Below, in pieces: positions 7,693-14,429 of a DNA stretch of 64,000 bases. The stretch is taken from the NCBI RefSeq assembly GCF_003388735.1, contig NZ_QUBQ01000002.1:434001-498000 (forward strand), in the 5' to 3' direction. The position numbers were made by a program, and so were the translations under genes. Under the pieces are notes generated by a model that searched no databases, was not told the origin of the DNA, and was given only the letters and a program-made list of their open reading frames with translations. Origin of the DNA: Paenibacillus paeoniae (lineage in GTDB: Bacteria > Bacillota > Bacilli > Paenibacillales > Paenibacillaceae). Position 1 is the first letter of the stretch. Every line of letters starts with the position of its first letter.

Positions 7693-10293
7693 TCACTCAG
7701 CGTCAAAATTCGCAACCTTCGTAAAGTAACCATTGCTTGAACCCAGATATATTACGCCGTCCAGTCCGGTGATCATCCCGTACTCGAAATACGGATAAGG
7801 CGAATCAATCCCGCCTGCTCTGGCATCGCTCAGTCTCCAGGCAATCGACCCGTCGGCCTTGTTCAAGGCGACTACATCCCCGGCATGATTGTTGACAAGC
7901 AAATAGTCCCGATAAGGCACAAAAGCAATGCTGTTTACATCCGCCTCCCAAATGACTTTGCCTGTCGCAAGCTGCGCCATTCGAACGTGTTCGTTTATCG
8001 AATAATAGATATAGCCGCCGTCCACTTTTCCGCGCCACCCGCTGCCGTTAACCGTCCAGATCGCGTCGCCGCTCTTGGTTTCAATTAGGGACGTAGCGGT
8101 GTCCCCGCTCAAGTGCAAGGGCTTACCGTCCCGCGACTTCACCTGAAGGATATACCGGTCATTGATAGGGGAGTACATATAATGGCCTTCTTCGTAAGGC
8201 AAACTCAGCTTCGCCTTGCCTGTTGCGATTTCGGTCAGCACCCACGCGTCTCCAGAAAACGTCCATACTTCTCCGGTTCTCGGCTTAAAGTTCCGCCCGT
8301 CACCGTCAAGACCGTGTAAGGTTCTGAGTTCCCTCTTCCTGTTCGTCCATGCGGTCTTGCCACTGATCGGGTCAAGCCCGATCACACCCGCGCTAATGCC
8401 GCCATCGAGTCCGGACTGCCCGATCTGAGCCAGCAAGCGCGACTCGGCAAAGTAGCCGGTATGCAGATAGACGGCCTGATCGAAGGAGCGCTCCCACATC
8501 GGTTCACCGCTATCCATCTCCCACGTCTCAATTTTCCCTCGCCTGCCGCCGGAGTCATCGCCAAGCTCCACGCCTACAGCCAGCGTCTGCCCGGCTGCGG
8601 CGATCCCGATGCCCCAAACCCGGTCTTTATCGGTCGCATATCGCAGTTCTTTCTCCCAGCGTTTCTTCCCGGTCTGCGTGTCGATCACATGGACTCTGTA
8701 GATCGTCTTCCCCTCATATTTAGGATTGGAATCATAGCTCATGAAGGCGATATGCTTCTCATTCTCAGACATCACATAGCCCATGAGACTGTAATCCAGA
8801 TCGACCTGCCATACCTTCGCGCCCGAGTGACGATTAACCGCATACAAGTTGGAGTCGTAATGCATCCCGCTGAATCCGCCGTCATGACCGGCGATGAGCA
8901 GCAATTTTCCCGCCTGCCCAATCAGGAAATTGTACGCCATATCGCTTTGAACGCGCCATTGCCAATCGAGTCTACGCGATGCGATGGATGGATGCTCGGC
9001 ATCCTCTGCTTCAAAGACGTAATCGCGAAGTCCCCCGTCTTCATCCCACGTCACGACAAGCAGCGTGTCTGCATGTTCATACCGCCATTGTTCCAGCGTC
9101 TTCATCGGCTCGCCAGTAGACATCACATTATTAGAAGTCTCGATAAAATGGGGCTCGCCGAACACTTCGCGAATGTGCTTCTTGGACTCCCCAAGCCGCA
9201 ACAGGCTGTTCACGGCTATTTCCAGCAAGGTGGAATCAAGCTCTGTGTCTGCGGACAAGAGCGGCGTATATCGGCTGCCCGCCTCATCATCTGATCGCAA
9301 GAGTGACTTCTTGATCCATACCAATCCGGGAGATTGGCCGGCTTTCTTCGACAACGGCGCGATGGCGCCATAATAATCACCGTACTCTTCAAAGATATAG
9401 ATGGAATCCCCCTGCACCAGTTCTGCCACGGACAACCCCGAATTCGGGTACCATTCCGCCGTGCCCGATCCGGTCATAATCATTCGTTGCGGTTTGATCT
9501 CTCTGATTTCCATCGCTTTCTCGGTCAGATACCATAAAGGCACCCAACCGCGGCTACCCTCTAGGTCCAACTCGGCGAAGTGCGCCATCAACGATTTGAT
9601 TTGATACGATTCCGACATGCTTGTCAGGAATGCAAACTGCGGCGTTGGCGCGGATTTCAGGTCGTACGCCGCTCCATTGCGCTTCACGCCGACGGTTTGT
9701 CCGATCTTGATCCCGTTCTTGGCGGCCAGCCGGCTGTCCTCCGACGATGACCCGGGTAAATTTCCGAAGGCCGGAATATAGTTATGTACATTGCCGTCCG
9801 CGTCTTCATAATATAAGACCGCATAGATCAGCTTGCCTTCTTTGGACCATTCAAGGAACAATTGCGCCTGCAGCACGTCATTCTGAAATGCGGTTAAATC
9901 CGGCGTAATCAGGCCCTCACCCTCCCGAAAATCAAAACGGTAATCCTTATTCGCGTAATCATAGCGCCATACATCGACTTCGATCCATTGTCCGTTCAGG
10001 TAATCGCTCAACGTATAGGCATCATAAGCCGGGCCCAATTGTCGCGTGGCTTCCTGCTGCGTCATCCCAGCATGGAGAAGACGGCTGATTTGGGCTGTCG
10101 TTCGCAGCGCACTGCCCTCTACTGCCGAAGACTGCAACGGTTGCTCCCAATCCGCCTGACCATCCCGCAATGTCATATCCGGCCGGACGCCAATCGGGTC
10201 GTCCGCCGCAGGTCGCTTGTCCTCGCATCCTCCGGCTAAGGCCGCTGCCGTCAACCCTATCATTAGAACCGCAATCCACCTGATATGCACCAT
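7693..10293 (-). CDS. Lipoprotein with BamE-like, SH3-like and PQQ beta-propeller regions
   Basis: About 866 residues from ATG 10293, which sits 7 bases after GGAGG; the longer TTG frame is unlikely. A hydrophobic N-terminus ends in AGGC (Cys23), so it is a predicted lipoprotein. Two segments about 60-130 and 365-440 ('LLHAGMTQQEATRQLGPAYD' and 'LLRLGESKKHIREVFGEPHF') look like BamE/SmpA-type alpha-beta motifs. Between them is an SH3-like stretch ('GDSIYIFEEYGDYYGAIAP'). The C-terminal half has repeated blades such as 'NLYAVNRHSGAKVWQVDLD', 'IGLDPISGKTAWT', 'VVALNKADGSIAWRL', typical of PQQ-like propellers. These usually bind partners or sense envelope state; no catalytic residues are recognised. 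It is monocistronic. Confidence 0.85.
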   Translation of the reverse strand: MVHIRWIAVLMIGLTAAALAGGCEDKRPAADDPIGVRPDMTLRDGQADWEQPLQSSAVEGSALRTTAQISRLLHAGMTQQEATRQLGPAYDAYTLSDYLNGQWIEVDVWRYDYANKDYRFDFREGEGLITPDLTAFQNDVLQAQLFLEWSKEGKLIYAVLYYEDADGNVHNYIPAFGNLPGSSSEDSRLAAKNGIKIGQTVGVKRNGAAYDLKSAPTPQFAFLTSMSESYQIKSLMAHFAELDLEGSRGWVPLWYLTEKAMEIREIKPQRMIMTGSGTAEWYPNSGLSVAELVQGDSIYIFEEYGDYYGAIAPLSKKAGQSPGLVWIKKSLLRSDDEAGSRYTPLLSADTELDSTLLEIAVNSLLRLGESKKHIREVFGEPHFIETSNNVMSTGEPMKTLEQWRYEHADTLLVVTWDEDGGLRDYVFEAEDAEHPSIASRRLDWQWRVQSDMAYNFLIGQAGKLLLIAGHDGGFSGMHYDSNLYAVNRHSGAKVWQVDLDYSLMGYVMSENEKHIAFMSYDSNPKYEGKTIYRVHVIDTQTGKKRWEKELRYATDKDRVWGIGIAAAGQTLAVGVELGDDSGGRRGKIETWEMDSGEPMWERSFDQAVYLHTGYFAESRLLAQIGQSGLDGGISAGVIGLDPISGKTAWTNRKRELRTLHGLDGDGRNFKPRTGEVWTFSGDAWVLTEIATGKAKLSLPYEEGHYMYSPINDRYILQVKSRDGKPLHLSGDTATSLIETKSGDAIWTVNGSGWRGKVDGGYIYYSINEHVRMAQLATGKVIWEADVNSIAFVPYRDYLLVNNHAGDVVALNKADGSIAWRLSDARAGGIDSPYPYFEYGMITGLDGVIYLGSSNGYFTKVANFDAE

Positions 10294-10679
10294 CACCGCG
10301 CCTCCGTCCAACGTTATATTTAATACTTAGAGCTTGCTAAGAAATGCCCTCTTTCATATGCAATCCATTCGCTCGAACGTAATTTGCCATTCCGATGAAC
10401 CAATTTCCGGCTAGGAGTCAACCATAGGGGGTTCCCGCTCTCTTTTCTGAACGTTTTTCCCTTTTTTCTGTTCAGCATCGAGCCGTTAATTCGCTCTTTT
10501 TCTCGCTTAAGTAAGTCGGAAATCCGTTTTGCTTCGTCGTTATCACCTATTCAATAGACGCGTCAGAATGAAGATATGTTGCCTGTTTGCTTGTGTGCGA
10601 AGAGGCCTTTGCTCGTTAAGCCAGGAAGAAAGTCGTCAAGCCTAACGGTAACAGGTTTACACGGAAACTGGCACTGTAA
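10294..10679. other. AT-rich spacer at the left edge of the decayed region
   Basis: Upstream region of the PQQ lipoprotein. A weak inverted repeat CTGAAC / GTTCAG (10447-10475) with a T-rich loop is present. No convincing promoter or gene; the sequence becomes clearly richer in A and T from here to about 20 kb. Confidence 0.35.
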
Positions 10680-11071
10680 AAAATAATAGACTTTATTGTT
10701 GAGAAAATAATATGGATGGATGATTATCAGTTTGGTGATATTGTTGTATTTTATCCACCTATACCCGAGAAAGTTAACGAAAGGTATGTATACAGACTCA
10801 TAGGAATTCCTGGTGATGTGATTGAAATTAGAACAGAGTACTGATTCATAATGGTGTAAAAGTATTGGAAAGTTACTTAAACGAGCCAATTCAGTATGAA
10901 TTCGGTCCGATTACAGTCCCCGAAAACAAATACTTTTTTTTAGGTGACAACCGTAATGAAAGTTCGGACTCTCATTTGTGGGCTAACCCTTTCGTGCATA
11001 AAGAAAAGTTGATAGGGAAGGTAGTTTTAAAAATTTCAACGCATTTAATTGATAAAAGGGATCTAAGGTAA
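10680..11071 (+). pseudogene. Type I signal peptidase, frameshifted and headless
   Basis: Two frames join into an S26A signal peptidase: 'DFIVEKIIWMDDYQFGDIVV' and 'YVYRLIGIPGDVIEI' up to a TGA at about 10842, then, one base off, 'LIHNGVKVLES', 'EFGPITVPENKYFFLGDNRN' and 'SSDSHLWANPF' to 11071. The N-terminal membrane anchor and Ser box are missing. The catalytic Lys that normally precedes Arg in the '(K)RxIGxPGD' box is Tyr here, so the enzyme would be dead even without the frameshift. The 'GDNRNES-DSR/H' box is intact. This is a relic, possibly part of the incoming island. Confidence 0.8.
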
Positions 11072-11164
11072 ACTTTTTACTATTTCAGCTTCGCTCTGTT
11101 AACGAGATGAGTCGATGATTTCGTGAAATAGAACTTCAACGAGTAGGTTAAATGTGGCTCTACA

Positions 11165-11360
11165 TCACTGCGTTCTTACTAGAGACACATAGCACTCCAC
11201 ATGAACCGTCCAAGGAAACATATCCACCGGAGTTACTTTCACCGTCTTATACCCGCCATCCTCCAGGATGCGCTGATCACGCGCGAGTGTGGACGGGTTG
11301 CAGCGGACGTAGGCGCTTCGGCTGGAGCTCGAGATTGTCTTCTGCGGCGTCGAGGTGTAG
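11165..11360 (-). pseudogene. Displaced 3' end of an rlmCD-type methyltransferase gene
   Basis: Bases 11195-11360 match the 3' part of the intact rlmCD gene (20040-20205) in the same orientation at roughly 85 percent by eye, with a few small deletions. Shared stretches include the codons for 'TVHVE' near the C-terminus and the region before it ('[10 protein letters not shown]' in the intact gene, damaged here). The relic reads on to its own stop at 11165. Upstream similarity ends abruptly near 11360. The best reading is that an element inserted at the 3' end of rlmCD and left the old end 9 kb away; a decayed second paralogue is the alternative. Confidence 0.8.
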
Positions 11361-11604
11361 CGCTTAAGTGACGCATTAAGGATTTTATTCCATTGCTTCT
11401 GAACCTATAATTTTCACGCCGCTGATCGCTTGTATGGACTGAAAACGACTGTGTTCATCAGCAAGGATATCAATCGCCGGTATTATCTCCTTCATAATGA
11501 GATTTTTTCTAGCAACACCTTGGATTTCATTGTAAAATTATTTACTCCCCAAAAACACCTGATGTACAAACTGCTCAAACAGGGCAGTTCCTTCATTAAT
11601 AATC
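11361..11604. other. Short decayed spacer
   Basis: Contains only a 35-codon minus frame (11388-11495) behind GGAG and a weak hairpin AACTGC / GCAGTT near 11568-11590 that could end the transcript of the gene at 11605-11907. Nothing firm. Confidence 0.3.
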
Positions 11605-11907
11605 TTATTCTTCCTTCTCCTGTTCATCATCCATAATCAACGCCATGATGACATATGCAAGCTGTGCTCCGTCCTGCATCCCCTGCCAGTACAAGTATTC
11701 ATTCTCTATTTCTTGCTTATAATGACTTATATCTTCCCATTCAGAGAATTCTGGTTTATTTATAATAGTTGGATCTGAAAATAGCCTTTGAAATGCCAAG
11801 TCCTTTTCTTCCCGTATTCTCCTAAACTCAGGATCCAGTGCTACGCGAGCAAAAACATCATCCAGTCTGCTTTGCAGGACACTTTTAAACCATGTCGGAA
11901 GCTTCAA
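11605..11907 (-). CDS. Hypothetical acidic protein, coupled to a Spo0E-like gene
   Basis: 100 residues, charged and helical, no signal peptide. It starts at TTG 11907, seven bases after GAGGAGGA, and overlaps the stop of the upstream Spo0E-like gene by four bases (TTGA), a sign of translational coupling. Contains 'DPEFRRIREEKDLAFQRLF' and a C-terminal 'YLYWQGMQDGAQLAYVIMAL'. I do not recognise the family; similar small proteins occur next to Spo0E-like genes in Paenibacillus as far as I recall, but that is memory, not evidence from this sequence. Confidence 0.65.
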   Translation of the reverse strand: MKLPTWFKSVLQSRLDDVFARVALDPEFRRIREEKDLAFQRLFSDPTIINKPEFSEWEDISHYKQEIENEYLYWQGMQDGAQLAYVIMALIMDDEQEKEE

Positions 11908-12092
11908 GGCGTTTTCCTCCTCGCGTAGTGTCCTTCTGTTAGATGTAGTCGCAGCATTAACTTATCTACTTTGCGACTAATGGCTAGAAGCTCTTCATGT
12001 TCAGACAAAGGAATAACTTGTTCAATCAACGCTTCACCAAGCGTATTCATCTTGCGCCTTTCCTGCTCTATTCTTTTATGCAAATAGATCAT
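11904..12092 (-). CDS. Spo0E-like aspartyl-phosphate phosphatase
   Basis: 62 residues. The C-terminal half 'HEELLAISRKVDKLMLRLH' fits the Spo0E family signature, which has an SQxLDxLI core (here SRKVDKLM). Members are small two-helix phosphatases that remove phosphate from Spo0A~P and so delay sporulation. The expected Gln of SQxLD is Arg, so activity may differ. ATG 12092 follows a strong AAAGGAGG eight bases upstream. It is translated together with the gene at 11605-11907. Lying within an integrated island, it may let the element influence host development; that is inference. Confidence 0.65.
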   Translation of the reverse strand: MIYLHKRIEQERRKMNTLGEALIEQVIPLSEHEELLAISRKVDKLMLRLHLTEGHYARRKTP

Positions 12093-12184
12093 TGATTAAC
12101 CTCCTTTTTCTCATCTGCTAGGAGGTTCTTTTGGATGCTTCATTATGTGTCTCCTCGCGTTTACTAATTGTACGAAAAGACACT

Positions 12185-12217
12185 ATTGTTTTAATGCGAA
12201 TATCGCATTAAAACAAT
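12185..12217. promoter_or_regulatory. Perfect 15-bp-arm palindrome, probable operator
   Basis: ATTGTTTTAATGCGA, a 3-base centre ATA, then the exact reverse complement. It sits between the divergent Spo0E-like gene (start 12092) and an XRE-type regulator relic (from 12223), the place where a phage-type repressor would bind. No T-run fits a terminator well, though either role is possible. Confidence 0.6.
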
Positions 12218-12222
12218 AAAAT

Positions 12223-12416
12223 ATTATCGGACCACAAGTCTTCAATACGTAAGGTTTAAAGGGATGGAGCCTTGGCCAGATTGGCTAGATATCAGTCCAA
12301 CCAGCCTTTCACGATTGGAAGGCCAGCATTAACTTGTTCAAGACTATGAAATATTAATCATCGCCAAGGCTTTAGAAATTTATGTAGGTGAAATGCTAGG
12401 AGAGAAAACGGAGTAA
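12223..12416 (+). pseudogene. XRE/Cro-type repressor relic
   Basis: One frame gives 'GLKGWSLGQIG' after an in-frame stop; a shifted frame gives 'DISPTSLSRLEGQH', a stop, then 'LVQDYEILIIAKALEIYVGE' and 'MLGEKTE' to TAA 12416. Together this is a helix-turn-helix_3 fold (KGWSLxQLAxxxGISPTSLSRLE) broken by at least one frameshift and two stops. It is 6 bases from the palindrome at 12185-12217. Confidence 0.65.
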
Positions 12417-12525
12417 TGACAACATTTCTACAATCACTTGATTCATCGCGCAATACGATCTGCCATCCTTAACAATGAACGAGAAGTACATTTAAGATCA
12501 ATTCCCCCGATATATACAGACTGGA

Positions 12526-12997
12526 ATGGAGGCATTTCGACTGGATACCTCGCTGCTCCAGCAAAGTGTAGACCAGAAAATCCAAAAAATATCACAACTC
12601 TTCGCGGATCTGGTGAAATAGCATAACCAATATGCCTACCGAATGAATGAGTTGGACAATATAGAATATGGTTGGAAGGACTGTAAGAGCGAGGATAATA
12701 AACGTTAGTTCGTGTTCTGTCAAGTAGTAGGGACGTCGTTTCATCACAAACTCCCTTACCAGTTTCGCGGCTTCGTCTAAAATATGACTTGCGCTGTATC
12801 TGCTTCCACGATCTGCGCCATACACCATCTACCCTGCATATCAACATTCAAGGTCATTGCAGAAACTGCTAAAACACGACAGTATCACCACGACGATGTA
12901 CATCTACGGTCAAACCGCTGCCGACAAGTTTAGAACCCTGTTTACATTGATGCAAAAGAAAAAAAGACGTTGGGTTAGTGGTTTCCCAGCATCTTAA
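12526..12997 (+). pseudogene. Tyrosine recombinase (integrase) relic
   Basis: Three frames in order give the integrase catalytic domain: 'FVFCQVVGTSFHHKLPYQFR' (from 12709), 'RCICFHDLRHTPSTLHIN' (12804 on, the HxLRH box with its Arg), and 'SLQKLLKHDSITTTMYIYGQ' then 'TAADKFRTLF' to TAA 12997 (the LLxH box and the Tyr nucleophile). At least two frameshifts and several stops kill it. A further open piece at 12526-12708 ('LLQQSVDQKIQKISQLFADL') is in the first frame but I cannot place it in the integrase. The enzyme probably moved the surrounding island and later decayed. Confidence 0.75.
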
Positions 12998-13135
12998 GAC
13001 TAGTTATTACAACTGGTTAGACCAATAGTTTCTATCAGCCCTCTAAGGAATAATTAAGAGATTCAAAAAGAATTGAAATCCACCTACTACGTATAACTAT
13101 GACTCTTACAGAAAAGAGGCCTCATTACACACTTT

Positions 13136-13438
13136 CTACATGTATTTATTTTTTAGAAGTCTGGCAACCCCTACATGAGCAACATTGGAACTATTATATA
13201 ATTCTTCCACTACATCTGGAATAGTCTTTCCTTCAAAAATGCCTTTGTTATCCCCCTCCGTATCTATGCTATAATAGTTTAAAAACGTTTTACTTAACCA
13301 ACCTTTGTAGTTTTCCGTCTTAAAAAGCTTTAATTCAATTTGAGTCAAGCTAAGACCTTGAAATAAATAATAATACATAATTTCTGGAATTAAATCATCT
13401 AGATTGCGGTGATCAAATAAATCAAACGTCTTAAACAT
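13136..13438 (-). CDS. Small unknown protein, last gene of the MORC/Z1 operon
   Basis: 100 residues, ATG 13438 overlapping the end of the upstream nuclease gene by eight bases (ATGTTTAA), so it is almost surely translated as part of the operon. It is rich in aromatic and acidic residues ('LIPEIMYYYLFQGLSLTQIE', 'NYKGWLSKTFLNYYSIDTEG') with a helical pattern and no signal or membrane span. 'LSLTQIELKLF' hints at a small helix-turn-helix but this is weak. I know no named family. Its tight coupling suggests a subunit, specificity or control factor of the system. No clear terminator follows. Confidence 0.7.
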   Translation of the reverse strand: MFKTFDLFDHRNLDDLIPEIMYYYLFQGLSLTQIELKLFKTENYKGWLSKTFLNYYSIDTEGDNKGIFEGKTIPDVVEELYNSSNVAHVGVARLLKNKYM

Positions 13439-14411
13439 CTGTCACTTCCCCCCTTTCATAAAGCCATTTAATTACTAAGTGAGGAGAAAGAGGCGAAGAT
13501 GTGCTTAAATTAGAATTATACTCCGTTTGAGTTACTCCTTCTGGCTGGGCCTCATTAAATTTAGGAATGCTGGAGGCTGGATAAAAACGGATATTATTTT
13601 CAAGATAGATTTCATCATACATGAATCCGCTAAGGACTTCTTCAGGAATATTTTTAATTAACTGTTCAATATAAAGCAGCGTTTTAAAATCCTCTGCTGC
13701 AATTGCTCTCACCTCTTGAATTAATTTATACAATGATAATCCCGCATCATCGCCTCGTAGAAGACAGGAAACAATCACGATATCATATAATTCTGATAGT
13801 AATTGTTCATGCTTAAAATGGTGAATTCTAGTCCCTTGTGTTGTAGATTTAACTTCCATCCGCTTGATACGATTAATTGTAAAGTCGAAGTTCATCTTAT
13901 TATTTTTTTGCCAAAAGGAACTTATATTAATGCCTAAATTAAAAAAATATTTAATAACATAAAGTTCAGCATACATTCCTTGTAATTCAATGTCAGCAGT
14001 TTTTCTACCCTGATCAAATAGGCTTACCAAAGCAGAAAAAAGTTCATTCAACATATATGAATTATTTGAAACAAGATGTTTTGAAAAGGCTTCTGTTAGT
14101 CGTATAAATGCTAATTGCTCTTCTTGTACTTCACTCAAGCATGTAAGAATATGAACTGTTTTTTCAAACGTTGCATCACTTATTATCATTTCACATTTAG
14201 TATTCGAACTAAAAAATAACTTTTTTGTACTCTGCATTTGGGAACTCATTTGTGGATTTGTAGATTCTATTACAAAAACAAGGTTCTTACTACTATTAAT
14301 ACCATAATAGACATTCGAAGATATATCAGGTATTCGAAACAGAACGAATTTGTCAAATGGATTAGTACTTTGAAGTACATTTATCTGTTTTAAAATAAGT
14401 TCAGTATTCAC
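13431..14411 (-). CDS. PD-(D/E)XK nuclease-like protein (DUF4420 type)
   Basis: 326 residues. In the middle (about 140-205) lie 'GMYAELYVIKYFF', 'NFDFTINRIKRMEVKSTTQG' and 'HHFKHEQL': a helix with Glu, an Asp in FDF and an E-V-K triad, the order expected of a PD-(D/E)XK restriction-type fold as in DUF4420 proteins. The end (about 290-326) is 'LSPHLVIKWLYERGE'. It follows the Z1 ATPase gene by 18 bases and overlaps the next gene by 8. In this setting it is the likely DNA-cutting subunit. The family call rests on motif order and neighbours, not on a database match. Confidence 0.75.
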   Translation of the reverse strand: MNTELILKQINVLQSTNPFDKFVLFRIPDISSNVYYGINSSKNLVFVIESTNPQMSSQMQSTKKLFFSSNTKCEMIISDATFEKTVHILTCLSEVQEEQLAFIRLTEAFSKHLVSNNSYMLNELFSALVSLFDQGRKTADIELQGMYAELYVIKYFFNLGINISSFWQKNNKMNFDFTINRIKRMEVKSTTQGTRIHHFKHEQLLSELYDIVIVSCLLRGDDAGLSLYKLIQEVRAIAAEDFKTLLYIEQLIKNIPEEVLSGFMYDEIYLENNIRFYPASSIPKFNEAQPEGVTQTEYNSNLSTSSPLSPHLVIKWLYERGEVTDV

Positions 14412-14429
14412 ATTTTCTCCTCCTATCTT

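Noticed and set aside
8461..9294. 277-codon plus-strand ORF opposite the PQQ lipoprotein
   Set aside because: The minus-strand propeller blades are clear; this is a shadow frame.
10563..10889. 108-codon minus ORF
   Set aside because: Antisense to the signal peptidase relic.
11152..11367. 71-codon plus ORF near the rlmCD relic, and a matching one at 19975-20277
   Set aside because: Both are antisense frames over the same duplicated rlmCD 3' end, which is why they look alike.
12443..12847. Two minus-strand ORFs of 134 and 78 codons, the smaller (12592-12828) with a membrane-like stretch
   Set aside because: They lie antisense to the tyrosine recombinase relic, whose three plus-strand frames explain the sequence; neither has a properly spaced ribosome binding site.
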